NCBI RefSeq assembly: GCF_014297275.1
Contig: NZ_JACOQK010000001.1
Location: 62,001 to 126,000, forward strand
Length of the DNA: 64,000 nt
Direction of reading: 5' to 3'
DNA from: Clostridium facile
GTDB taxonomy: Bacteria > Bacillota > Clostridia > Oscillospirales > Ruminococcaceae
Made by a program: the position numbers and the translations under genes. The notes under the pieces are model-generated. The model saw nothing but the letters and a program-made list of their open reading frames with translations, did no database searches and was not told where the DNA came from. Below are positions 16,201 through 24,196 of this stretch, piece after piece. How positions within the stretch are numbered: the first letter of the stretch is position 1; every line of letters starts with the position of its first letter.

Positions 16201-18317
16201 ACTATTTCTTAGGTACCTATGACGAATGGCTGTTTAAAGGCATTGGTGGTATCAAAGATATGAAAGATGGCTACAAGACCTTTACTATTGAACCAATGGT
16301 AGGCGGTACACAAGATTACGCAAATGTTTCTGTTGATACTGTTCGTGGTACTATCACTAGTAATTGGACTTGGGATGGCAACAATGCTACCTTTGATATC
16401 ACAGTTCCAGTAGGTTCTACAGCAACTGTTATTTTACCATCTGATTCTGTTGATAAAGTAGCAGTAGGCAAAGGTGTAGAAGGTATTTTGAATTCTGAAG
16501 CAAAAGACGGTAAAACTTATTTGACAGTAACTTCAGGCTCCTATCAGTTCTCTACTTCTGTAGTGAAAGATGAAAATGCTGTTGATACTTTGGATTTGAA
16601 GATTGCAATCAACCAGGCAAATGGATTAGACCAAATTGATTATGATGCAGATGCTTGGGCAACATTCAGAGCTGTTATTGATGAAGCAGAAGCTTTAGTA
16701 AACGACTCAACAGCAGATCAAACTGCAATTGATACTATGACTGAAAAAGTTTTAGCTGCGATTGAAGAAGTAAAAACACATATTAATCAAAGCAGACAAG
16801 CTTTGAAAGAATTGGTAGCAAATGCAGAAAGTCCAAACCCAGTTGCTCACCCACAAGAATATATTGATGCATTCAATAACGCTTTGGCAGCAGCAGAAGA
16901 AGCTTGTGGTGATATTAATAAAACCAATGAAGAGTTGGATCAATTAAAAGCGAATTTGGAAAAAGCAATTGCTGACTTAGATGCCAATAAATATGAAAAC
17001 TATGCTCAGAATGGAGCAGTAGATGCTCGTTCTACTTATGAAAGCCCAGATTGGGGTTGGGGTAAAGCCTTCTTAGTAGATGGCGACCGTAAAAATCTGA
17101 CTGAAAAAGGCGAATATACTGGTTACTCCAGTGATGTTGGTGAAGTTCGTACCAAAGACCATGAGGAATGGGTAAGCGTAGATTTAGGCGAAGTACAAAA
17201 AATCAACTCTGTTGTATTCTACGCTCCAACACAATCCCCATCCACTCCTGGAACTTGCTATGGTTTCCCAAAAACATTTGATATCCAGGTATCCACCAAT
17301 GGACAAGACTGGACAACTGTAGCATCTGAAAAAGATTATCCAGTTCCAAGTTATGGTCCAATCGTATTCAGTTTTGATGAAGTTGACGCAAAATATGTAA
17401 AACTGTACGCATATAACTTGAATCCAAAAGTAACAGACTTTGGTTATTACTACCTGCAATTATCCGAAATGGAAGTTTACAACTCTCCAAATGTAGAAAC
17501 TCCAAAACCACCAGTAGAATCCAATAAAGATATCCTGAATAAAGTAATCGCATATGCGGAAAATGCAGCAAACAGTGAAGAATTTAACAATGTGATTAAA
17601 GATGTACAGGAATCTTTCAATGAAGCATTGGCAGCAGCACAGAAAGTAGCAGAAAACAATGCGGCAACCCAGGAAGAAGTAGATGCAGCATGGAAAGCAT
17701 TGATGACAGAAATCCATAAATTAGGCTTTGTAAAAGGCGATATTACTTCTTTGGAACAGTTGGTAGCTACAGCAAAAGAATTTGATTTAAGCAAATATGT
17801 AGAAGCTGGCCAAGCAGAATTTAAAGAAGCATTGGCAGCGGCAGAAGCATTGATTGCGGATAAAGATAACGCAATGCAAGCAGAAATCGAAACAGCAGAA
17901 ACTAATCTGTTGAACGCAATGTTAAACCTGAGATACAAAGCGGATAAATCTATCCTGGAAGAAGTTGTGGCAAAAGCAAATGATGTAGATGCAAACGCAT
18001 ATACAGCAGAAAGCTATGCAGTATTGTCAGCAGCAGTTGCAGAAGCAAATGATGTATTGGCAAATGAAAATGCAACTCAGGAAGAAGTAGATACAGCAGT
18101 AGCAAACGTACAGGCTGCAATGAGCGGACTGGTAGCAGTGGATAACAACACAGCAGAAGATAATACTGTTGATAATACAACCCAAACAGGTCAAGAAAGT
18201 ACAACAACGAAAGCAAACGCAGCAAAAACAGGCGATGTTGCTCCAATTGCTGGTTTGGCTCTGTTAAGTATCGCAGGTGCATCTGTAATTGCACTGCGCA
18301 AAAAACACAACAAATAA
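13239..18317 (+). CDS. Giant secreted, wall-anchored GH78-type alpha-L-rhamnosidase
   Basis: A 1692-residue exported enzyme with GTG start (AAAGGAGG at 13221-13228). Order: signal peptide (1-29); Ig-like rhamnosidase N-terminal domain (about 35-150); beta-sandwich domains (about 155-590); (alpha/alpha)6 catalytic barrel (about 640-1010) with DTPVWEKNGWLGDA near 680 and GTSLWEMWEDT near 970; C-terminal beta domain; two FIVAR-like helical repeats (about 1118-1250); F5/8 type C carbohydrate-binding domain (about 1254-1417); three more FIVAR repeats (about 1428-1640); AAKTGD sorting-like motif, hydrophobic stretch, RKKHNK tail. GH78 enzymes remove alpha-L-rhamnose. The first active-site motif departs from the usual DCPQRDERxGWxGDA, so specificity may differ. 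Confidence 0.85.
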   Translation: MKKSRRLLAVLLAAAITATTLTPLNAFAATNGEMDIDSLQVSSLNQPLGIDKTPTFSWQLGSNEYGKGQSAYRIIVASTEENAKAHKGDVWDSEQIQSEDNYDVLYAGPALASKTKYYWAVEVWDEDKNSIGWSDVSTFETGILNQDEWKGEWIGINGTDMTFDGANWIWRRNGSGFSGVPAGHQYFRKTFTVNTEKEISSVYVGVTADDEYSLYVNGEKVGENGGTDSWKNGKLFEIGKQINKDGNNVIAIDAFNSTNGYAGALSKVEVSYTDGTKDTFVTDDSWKVSETEPVEGWTSADFDDSQWLVPDQVVKYGEAPWGKGVEPSPEDAAFAATVLREEFATEEGKEIKNARAYVAGLGFFEMKINGQLPDDSVMNPANTQYTQTVLYRTFDVTNLLKKGNNAIGIELGNSFYNETCSVWNWQSAAWRDDPKLRMELDIEYTDGTHQTITTDNETWKATKDGPITTNSIYYGETYDARKELTGYDQANYNEEGWAPAQEMKAPAGALTAQVMEPIRRTKSITLSQDQVKKLDNGSYVLYVPEMLAGWIKLNMHNAEPGQKVTITYGEKLNSDGTVQKLGGKDGVNSGWWPKAYNQQDNYICKGGETETFEPKFSYKGYQYVQIDNYPGELKAEDIVCYRTSNDMEITGHFESSNELINHLHDMMMTTMSNNMQGKPTDTPVWEKNGWLGDANVALQTMSYNYGYENMLTQFIETMEDCQDELGNVPNMVPTQGWGNDNTVVWNSIFVFGVDQMWDTYGIESYIEEQYPAMRELALKDIEYSKSNGWTWSDGQLADWVSPMGQGDENSGLQYSESPNEGSGIAGTGFAYRLLSVMADLADKLNKPEDAAEYREAMANIYEAFNAKFYRPEQQIYETTTWSNIGPHRSKYRQTSNLVPLAFGLVPEEYKEGVLLNLVKDIRDKNYHLDTGCVGTELILPVLSENGYADVAYKILEQTSYPSWGYMANHKGGTSLWEMWEDTSRSLGHYFLGTYDEWLFKGIGGIKDMKDGYKTFTIEPMVGGTQDYANVSVDTVRGTITSNWTWDGNNATFDITVPVGSTATVILPSDSVDKVAVGKGVEGILNSEAKDGKTYLTVTSGSYQFSTSVVKDENAVDTLDLKIAINQANGLDQIDYDADAWATFRAVIDEAEALVNDSTADQTAIDTMTEKVLAAIEEVKTHINQSRQALKELVANAESPNPVAHPQEYIDAFNNALAAAEEACGDINKTNEELDQLKANLEKAIADLDANKYENYAQNGAVDARSTYESPDWGWGKAFLVDGDRKNLTEKGEYTGYSSDVGEVRTKDHEEWVSVDLGEVQKINSVVFYAPTQSPSTPGTCYGFPKTFDIQVSTNGQDWTTVASEKDYPVPSYGPIVFSFDEVDAKYVKLYAYNLNPKVTDFGYYYLQLSEMEVYNSPNVETPKPPVESNKDILNKVIAYAENAANSEEFNNVIKDVQESFNEALAAAQKVAENNAATQEEVDAAWKALMTEIHKLGFVKGDITSLEQLVATAKEFDLSKYVEAGQAEFKEALAAAEALIADKDNAMQAEIETAETNLLNAMLNLRYKADKSILEEVVAKANDVDANAYTAESYAVLSAAVAEANDVLANENATQEEVDTAVANVQAAMSGLVAVDNNTAEDNTVDNTTQTGQESTTTKANAAKTGDVAPIAGLALLSIAGASVIALRKKHNK

Positions 18318-18357
18318 ATTTGATATTTCTTAATTTGAAAATCGAATTTTAAAACCA

Positions 18358-18387
18358 AAAGGCTCAGTAATTTACTGGGCCTTTTTT
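18358..18387 (+). terminator. Intrinsic terminator after the GH78 gene
   Basis: AAGGCTCAGTAA (18358-18369) pairs with TTACTGGGCCTT (18372-18383), followed by a T-run, about 40 bases after the stop. Confidence 0.85.
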
Positions 18388-18682
18388 CTATATTTTTTAT
18401 AATCGGGTATAGCATTGGATAACTACACATTTTATTTTTACAACACTAGTTGTTTTATTATATATAGAAAATGATATAAGTGAAACTAGCAGCAAATTAT
18501 TTGTAAATATTTAATTGTTTGGAAGAAAGGTATATATAAATAAATCAACAAGGAGTATTTGTTTTTTTGATTGTCAAATTTTAGCCTTTTGTATATATAA
18601 AAATAAATTCCTAACCTTTGGCCAAATCTTACCCTAGGTTTATACTTATTATGGTGCGAAATGCTGAAAAACTTTTTTGCTA

Positions 18683-18750
18683 TTGACAGAAGATAAAATA
18701 GTGTTACAATATATATTGTAATAATTTTATAAAACAACTACATATTGTGG
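18683..18750 (+). promoter_or_regulatory. nrdDG promoter with tandem NrdR-like boxes
   Basis: TTGACA (18683-18688), a 16-base spacer and TACAAT (18705-18710) form the promoter. Two 16-base sites resemble the NrdR consensus acaCwAtATaTwGtgt: TTACAATATATATTGT (18704-18719, over the -10) and CAACTACATATTGTGG (18735-18750). Start-to-start distance is 31 bases, the three-helical-turn spacing typical of NrdR box pairs. No nrdR gene is in the window. Matches are about 13/16 and 12/16 by eye. Confidence 0.55.
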
Positions 18751-18759
18751 TGTTGTAAA

Positions 18760-18991
18760 TCTGTATACAGAGTATAACGGGGAATTCAGGTGAAATTCCT
18801 GAACGGTGCCGCCGCTGTGATAGGGTTAAATATAGCATTTGCCACTGGTTTTCTGGGAAGGCGTTATATTTGTATGAAACCTTAAGTCAGAATATCCGTC
18901 TGTATCATCCAGTTGCTACGGGTCATGGCAACAGGTATGCTGGTATGAAATATTTTCTGTAGGCATGCCTTTTTCAGGGTATGCTTTTTTT
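18760..18991 (+). promoter_or_regulatory. Cobalamin (AdoCbl-type) riboswitch with terminator
   Basis: Core cobalamin-aptamer blocks occur in order: GGTGAAATTCCTGAACGGTG, GCCGCCGCTGTGAT, GCCACTGG (18841-18848), GGGAAGGC and AAGTCAGAATATC. P1-like arms lie near 18764-18772 and 18899-18907. Downstream, GCATGCC (18963-18969) can pair with GGTATGC (18978-18984) to make a terminator followed by T7, or with AGGTATGC (18933-18940) as an antiterminator. The design predicts that cobalamin reduces nrdDG transcription. Confidence 0.9.
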
Positions 18992-19085
18992 GTGCCATTT
19001 ATTGGCGACCCGATTGGGCAATCAAGCGCCAATACAATGCAATATAGGGTACAATTAAAAAATACAAAGTAGGAGGGTTAAACTC

Positions 19086-21215
19086 ATGAACACGCAAGTA
19101 ATTAAACGGGATGGCAGAGTTGTTGCGTTTGACAAACAAAAAATTTATAATGCAATTATGAAAGCTATGAGCTATGGGAGCGGTATTATTGATGAGGATT
19201 CCGCTGCTATTATTGCAGATGAAATTGAACTGCAAGCAGCAAATAGGATTGATGATATTACGATTCGGGAAATTGAAAATGCCGTTTATAGCAAGTTGAT
19301 TCAAAAAGGGCAGGAATTAACTGCGAAAAGCTACGAAGGTTACCGTGCAATCCAGGAATATAAGCGTTCTATTAACACGACAGACGACGAAATTTTAGGT
19401 TTATTAAAAGGCACAAACTATCTGGTAGCAATGGACAATTCCAACAAAAATCCTGTACTGAATTCTACTTTGCGTGATTTGATTGCCGGTGAGGTTTCCA
19501 AAGATATTACACAAAGGATTTTGTTGCCAACTAAAATTGTACAGGCGCATCAAAACGGTATTTTACACTACCATGATCTGGATTATTCCATGAGCCCAAT
19601 GTTTAACTGCTGTTTAATTAATATTGAGGATATGTTGGATAATGGAACTGTTATCAACGATGCTATGATTGAGTCTCCAACCTGTTTTCAAACTGCTTGT
19701 ACTGTTATGACGCAGATTATGGCACAGGTTGCATCCTGTCAATATGGTGGGCAATCGGTAAATATCAAACATTTAGGAAAATATCTTCGCCGTACTCATG
19801 ATAAAGCATACCGCCATTTTAAAGAAAAAGGCTATGATGAAGCTTTGTGTAAAGAGCTGGCGGAAGATAAAATGATGGATGAGTTAAAATCTGGGGTGCA
19901 AACTATCCAATATCAAATTAATACATTACAAACATCCAATGGTCAGGCACCATTTGTAACGATATTCATGCATATTGAAGAAGGCTATGAATATGAACGG
20001 GAAGTTGCTTTGATTATTAAGGAAATTCTCCGTCAACGCCTTCTGGGAATAAAAAACCGTCAGGGAGTAGTTGTAACCCCAGCTTTTCCAAAGTTAGTTT
20101 ATGTATTGGATGAAAACAACTGTTTACAAGGTGGAAAATATGACTATATTACCCGTGATTACGCGATTCCATGTAGTGCAAAACGGATGTATCCTGATTA
20201 TATTTCCGCGAAACAAATGCGGCAGATTTATGATGGAAATGTATTCAGTTGCATGGGGTGCCGTTCTTTCCTATCTCCTTGGACGGACGAAAATGGTGAT
20301 GTGAAATTTGAAGGGCGCTTTAACGCAGGTGTTGTTTCTTTAAACCTGCCTCAAATTGCTATCATTTCCCATGGAGATGAAAAGAAATTCTGGCGTTTAT
20401 TGGATCGCCGTTTAGACCTTTGCTATGAAGCTTTATTATGTCGACATAAACTACTAAAGGGGACAAAAGCAGCGGTTTCTCCAATTCATTGGCAGGATGG
20501 TGCAATCGCTCGTTTGGATGCAGAAGATACCATTGACCCATTATTGGAAAATGGATACTGTACCATGTCACTAGGGTACATTGGTGTTTATGAAATGACG
20601 AAGCTGATGATTGGAGAAAGCCATACCAGTGAAAAAGGCCAGGAATTTGCGCTAAAAGTAATGCACCACTTAAAAGATACTGTGGACAGATGGAAGGCGG
20701 AAACAGGCATTGGTTTTGGGCTATACGGCACTCCTGCAGAAAATCTTTGCTACCGTTTTGCTAAAATTGATAAAGAAAAGTTTGGAAACATTAAGGATAT
20801 TACTGACAAAGGTTACTATACCAATTCTTATCATGTAGATGTACGGGAACCAATTGATGCATTTTCTAAATTGGCGTTTGAGAGCCAGTTCCAGAAAATT
20901 AGTACAGGTGGCTGCATTTCTTATATTGAGATTCCAAATATGCAGGATAATTTAGAAGCACTGGAACAATTGGTAAAATTTATTTATGATAATATCCAGT
21001 ATGCTGAATTTAATACTAAATCAGATTACTGCCATGTTTGTGGTTATGATGGGGAGATTAAAATCAATGATGATAACCAGTGGGAATGTCCAAACTGCGG
21101 AAATCGTGACCAGAACAAATTGACAGTAGTACGTCGTACTTGCGGTTATTTAGGACTTCATTTCTGGAATGAAGGAAAAACCAAAGAGATGAAACAAAGG
21201 GTACTACATTTATAA
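19086..21215 (+). CDS. nrdD: Anaerobic (class III) ribonucleoside-triphosphate reductase
   Basis: A 709-residue oxygen-sensitive glycyl-radical enzyme that reduces ribonucleoside triphosphates to dNTPs for DNA synthesis. It has an N-terminal ATP-cone allosteric domain (about 1-95), a catalytic barrel with the finger-loop Cys in FSCMGCRSF (about 389-397), a C-terminal zinc site with two Cys pairs (CHVC and CPNC, about 655-677) and the glycyl-radical loop RRTCGYLG (about 685-692). Length fits the family. ATG at 19086 follows AGGAGGGTTAAACTC. nrdG follows directly. The gene sits behind a cobalamin riboswitch, consistent with a B12-dependent class II reductase elsewhere in the genome. Confidence 0.95.
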   Translation: MNTQVIKRDGRVVAFDKQKIYNAIMKAMSYGSGIIDEDSAAIIADEIELQAANRIDDITIREIENAVYSKLIQKGQELTAKSYEGYRAIQEYKRSINTTDDEILGLLKGTNYLVAMDNSNKNPVLNSTLRDLIAGEVSKDITQRILLPTKIVQAHQNGILHYHDLDYSMSPMFNCCLINIEDMLDNGTVINDAMIESPTCFQTACTVMTQIMAQVASCQYGGQSVNIKHLGKYLRRTHDKAYRHFKEKGYDEALCKELAEDKMMDELKSGVQTIQYQINTLQTSNGQAPFVTIFMHIEEGYEYEREVALIIKEILRQRLLGIKNRQGVVVTPAFPKLVYVLDENNCLQGGKYDYITRDYAIPCSAKRMYPDYISAKQMRQIYDGNVFSCMGCRSFLSPWTDENGDVKFEGRFNAGVVSLNLPQIAIISHGDEKKFWRLLDRRLDLCYEALLCRHKLLKGTKAAVSPIHWQDGAIARLDAEDTIDPLLENGYCTMSLGYIGVYEMTKLMIGESHTSEKGQEFALKVMHHLKDTVDRWKAETGIGFGLYGTPAENLCYRFAKIDKEKFGNIKDITDKGYYTNSYHVDVREPIDAFSKLAFESQFQKISTGGCISYIEIPNMQDNLEALEQLVKFIYDNIQYAEFNTKSDYCHVCGYDGEIKINDDNQWECPNCGNRDQNKLTVVRRTCGYLGLHFWNEGKTKEMKQRVLHL

Positions 21216-21238
21216 TTCAAAAAAGGGGGAAGCTTAAA

Positions 21239-21733
21239 ATTCGTTACGCACAGATACGGAAATATGATGTGGCAAACGGAGTTGGTATCCGTTCTACACT
21301 ATTTGTAACAGGATGCCGCTTTCACTGTAAAGGGTGTTTTAATGAAGAATATCAGGATTTTTCTGCTGGTCAGCCTTGGAGTGAACAAGCAGAAGAAGAA
21401 TTTTTGACCTATTTAAAAAACGAAAATATAGTTGGCGCCAGTATCTTAGGCGGGGAACCCCTCCAACAGGATGAGGATATGCTTCACCTTGTAAGAAGAA
21501 TTAAACAGGAGACAGGAAAAACGATTTGGATGTGGACTGGGTACCGGTATGAAGATCTGAATCCTTTCCAAAAAGAAATTATCCAGTATGTGGATGTATT
21601 GGTGGACGGCCAATTTGTACTGGAATTGCGGAATTTAAAATTAAAGTTTCGTGGTTCAGAAAACCAACGGATTATTGATTTAAACCAGACTAGAAAACAG
21701 GGGAAACTAGTGTTGTGGGACTCTTCTTGTTGA
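21239..21733 (+). CDS. nrdG: Anaerobic RNR activating enzyme (radical SAM), apparent AUU start
   Basis: Activates NrdD by generating its glycyl radical through radical SAM chemistry. The CxxxCxxC cluster motif is CRFHCKGC. Family members begin close to M-x-Y-A-Q-I-R-K-Y-D-V-A-N-G. That block (IRYAQIRKYDVANGVGIRST) is encoded in frame from ATT at 21239. AAGGGGG (21223-21229) lies nine bases before that ATT, and no ATG, GTG or TTG lies in frame between. The first standard start (GTG 21269) would remove ten conserved residues and has no binding site. I therefore place the start at ATT 21239 (164 residues). A base error changing ATG to ATT is the alternative. It is in an operon with nrdD, 23 bases after its stop. 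Confidence 0.85.
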   Translation: MRYAQIRKYDVANGVGIRSTLFVTGCRFHCKGCFNEEYQDFSAGQPWSEQAEEEFLTYLKNENIVGASILGGEPLQQDEDMLHLVRRIKQETGKTIWMWTGYRYEDLNPFQKEIIQYVDVLVDGQFVLELRNLKLKFRGSENQRIIDLNQTRKQGKLVLWDSSC

Positions 21734-21740
21734 ACATACG

Positions 21741-21775
21741 ATACTGGTAGGAATAAGATCTTACCGGTATTTTTC
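21741..21775 (+). terminator. Intrinsic terminator after nrdG
   Basis: ATACTGGTA (21741-21749) pairs with TACCGGTAT (21762-21770), followed by a T-run. Confidence 0.82.
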
Positions 21776-22111
21776 TATTAGATAATAAATGTAAAAATGT
21801 TTAGATAAAAGGGAGCATTTTTTATCTTTCCTATGTAACCCCATAGAAAGAAATTTTTGATTCATAAAACAGGTTTTATATTGTGAACATTTATATGTTT
21901 TTTATGTATCAAGCTTGTTTTTCTGGAAGTTCATTGCCAATTTTTTAATGTTCTTTTTTATAATTACTCACTTCACAACTCATAAGCCTGGGGATTGTTG
22001 TTCGAATCGATGCTATTCGATTGCTATTTGCAGCTTGTTATACTTGATATTTTAAAGGAAAGTTTTTATAGGATATCCCTACTGGTAGAAATGATGCGTT
22101 CTACAACAAAA
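21776..22111. other. AT-rich intergenic stretch between nrdG and spoVG
   Basis: About 335 bases lying between the terminators of two convergent genes. I see no coding frame with a ribosome binding site, no RNA gene and no clear repeat. Confidence 0.5.
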
Positions 22112-22136
22112 AAACAGCCCATTCTTTGGGCTGTTT
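22112..22136 (-). terminator. Intrinsic terminator after spoVG
   Basis: AAACAGCCCA (22112-22121) and TGGGCTGTTT (22127-22136) form a perfect stem. On the minus strand it is followed by T7, matching the end of spoVG. Confidence 0.88.
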
Positions 22137-22156
22137 CAAATGGAGGAATCCCAGCA

Positions 22157-22450
22157 TTATGCTGTTTTTCCGGAGGAGGATGATTCAGAAGAATCGCCAT
22201 TCATATGTTTTTGATATTCCTGTAATATAGTTGTTTCCAAGATAGAACGGAATTCTGGTGAAATTGGGTGTACAATATCCCGGAATACCGTTCCATCCTT
22301 TTTACTAGGCATGGCAATAAACAACCGTTCTGGACCTTGTATCACCTTAATTTCATGAATTGCCAACAATTGGTCGATGGTAACGGATACGATCGCTTTT
22401 AATCTGCCTTCTGTAAAGGTTCTTCTAATTTTTACGTCTGTTATGGTCAT
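22157..22450 (-). CDS. spoVG: SpoVG family RNA/DNA-binding regulator
   Basis: A 97-residue cytoplasmic regulator found across Firmicutes, named for its sporulation role in Bacillus and also affecting septation and virulence factors in others. The core (MTITDVKIRR, GRLKAIVSVTID, IHEIKVIQG, FIAMPSKK, DIVHPISPEFR) matches the family along its length. The Ser-rich C-terminal tail after residue 85 is variable in the family. The frame is open eight codons further upstream, but ATG at 22450 has an AGGAGG site and gives the conserved N terminus. It is a single gene with its own terminator. Confidence 0.93.
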   Translation of the reverse strand: MTITDVKIRRTFTEGRLKAIVSVTIDQLLAIHEIKVIQGPERLFIAMPSKKDGTVFRDIVHPISPEFRSILETTILQEYQKHMNGDSSESSSSGKTA

Positions 22451-22692
22451 TTGTATTTCCTCCTGTCTTATCAAAAGGGTGTTTTGTAACAGTAGTATGG
22501 GCAGAAGTAGAAAATTTAACCATGTTTTCCCGTTTTTCTAAAAAATATTTAAAAAAAACAAAAAGTTTCGGCTTTATAGGTTTATTTTTTTGTCCATTTG
22601 CAATATAATATAAAATATGTGTTATAATAGAAATCTATTTTTATAGTTATCATAATTGGTAGAATGGTATTCATAATAGGGAGTGAAGCACA

Positions 22693-24069
22693 ATGGCTGA
22701 AAAATCCAATTTATTGCAAGGAAAAAAACATATACATTTTATTGGGATTGGTGGTTCTGGAATGTTCCCTTTGGCGCAGATTTTGCACAAAGAGGGCTAC
22801 TATTTAACAGGGTCGGACAACAACGAATCCGACATTTTAAAGATGGTTCGCGCCTTAGGTATTCCAGTTACCATGGGACAGAAAGCGGAAAATATTGAAG
22901 GCGCAGATTTAATTGTTCATACAGCTGCTATTATGGAGGATAATCCGGAACTGATTGCCGCAAAGGCCAGTGGTGTTCCTACCATTGAGCGCAGTGTATT
23001 ATTGGGGATCATTACGGAGCGTTATTCAGATTGTATTTGTGTCAGCGGTACCCACGGGAAAACCACTACAACCGCTATGCTGACTCAAATTTTATTAGAT
23101 GCTGACATGGACCCTTCCGCAGTGATTGGAGGAAAATTGAAATCCATTAATAGCTACGGGCGTTCTGGTGATTCTGAGATTATGACCTGTGAAGCTTGCG
23201 AATTCGTAGACACTTTCTTGCATCTTTCTCCAGATATTGCAGTGGTACTTAATATTGACTGCGACCATATGGATTATTTTAAAACCATGGATAATTTAAA
23301 ATTATCTTTTGAAAAGTTCTGCAATAAGGCGTCCAAGGCAATTATTTATAATGGGGATAATGAAAATACAGTTGAAGTAGCAAACCGCATCCAGGGAAAA
23401 AAGAAAATTTCTTATGGGATTATGGATACCAATGAATATTATCCAAAAAATATTACCCATATTGATGGGCTTCATACTAGGTATGATTTATACCATCAAG
23501 GGGAGTTTTTAACTACACTGGACATCCATGTACCAGGAGACCATAATATTGGAAATTCCGTGGCCGCATGTGCTGCTGCTTTGGAAGCAGGTACCCCAGT
23601 AGAAAAACTGGCAAAAGGATTGGATGCCTTTAAAGGTGCTGGCAGACGGTTTGAATTATTGGGTAAAGTAAACGGCGTTACCATTGTCGATGATTATGCC
23701 CACCATCCTGCCGAGATTGCCGCAACCCTTAAGGCGGCGAAATCTTTAAAATTTAACCAGGTATGGGCGGTACATCAACCATTTACCTATTCCAGAACCA
23801 AAATGTTATTGGATGATTTTGCGGAAGCCTTATCGATTGCGGATCACACTGTTTTAACCGAGATTATGGGTTCCCGTGAAAAAAATACCTACCATATTTA
23901 CGCAAAGGATTTGGCGGATAAAATTGATGGCTGCGTTTGGTTCCCAACCCAGCAGGAAGTGGCGGATTATGTATTACAGCATGCCAAAGCGGGTGATTTG
24001 GTGATTACGTTAGGATGCGGCGATATTTATAAAGCTGCGAAAATTATGTTAAATGGACATTACGAATAA
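22693..24069 (+). CDS. murC: UDP-N-acetylmuramate--L-alanine ligase
   Basis: A 458-residue cytoplasmic Mur ligase that adds L-alanine to UDP-MurNAc, the first peptide step of peptidoglycan synthesis. It has an N-terminal Rossmann-like domain with HFIGIGGSGM (about 15-24), a central ATPase domain with the SGTHGKTTTTA P-loop (about 117-127), and a C-terminal domain with VDDYAHHPAEI (about 335-345). Length fits the family. ATG at 22693 follows GGGAGTGAAGCACA. It stands alone between spoVG and a flavoprotein gene and is not in a dcw cluster. Confidence 0.95.
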   Translation: MAEKSNLLQGKKHIHFIGIGGSGMFPLAQILHKEGYYLTGSDNNESDILKMVRALGIPVTMGQKAENIEGADLIVHTAAIMEDNPELIAAKASGVPTIERSVLLGIITERYSDCICVSGTHGKTTTTAMLTQILLDADMDPSAVIGGKLKSINSYGRSGDSEIMTCEACEFVDTFLHLSPDIAVVLNIDCDHMDYFKTMDNLKLSFEKFCNKASKAIIYNGDNENTVEVANRIQGKKKISYGIMDTNEYYPKNITHIDGLHTRYDLYHQGEFLTTLDIHVPGDHNIGNSVAACAAALEAGTPVEKLAKGLDAFKGAGRRFELLGKVNGVTIVDDYAHHPAEIAATLKAAKSLKFNQVWAVHQPFTYSRTKMLLDDFAEALSIADHTVLTEIMGSREKNTYHIYAKDLADKIDGCVWFPTQQEVADYVLQHAKAGDLVITLGCGDIYKAAKIMLNGHYE

Positions 24070-24099
24070 TTTTTGAACAGCTTACAGGTGAATTGTTGA

Positions 24100-24142
24100 A
24101 AAGGTTGACGTCATTTTTAGGGTGATGTTGGCCTTTTTTCTT
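24100..24142 (+). terminator. Intrinsic terminator after murC
   Basis: AAAGGTTGACGTCA (24100-24113) pairs with TGATGTTGGCCTTTT (24122-24136) using several G-U pairs and ends in T6. Confidence 0.75.
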
Positions 24143-24196
24143 GTTTGATTGTATCTATAAAATATGGTATGATAAAAGCAAATGGAGGGATGATAA

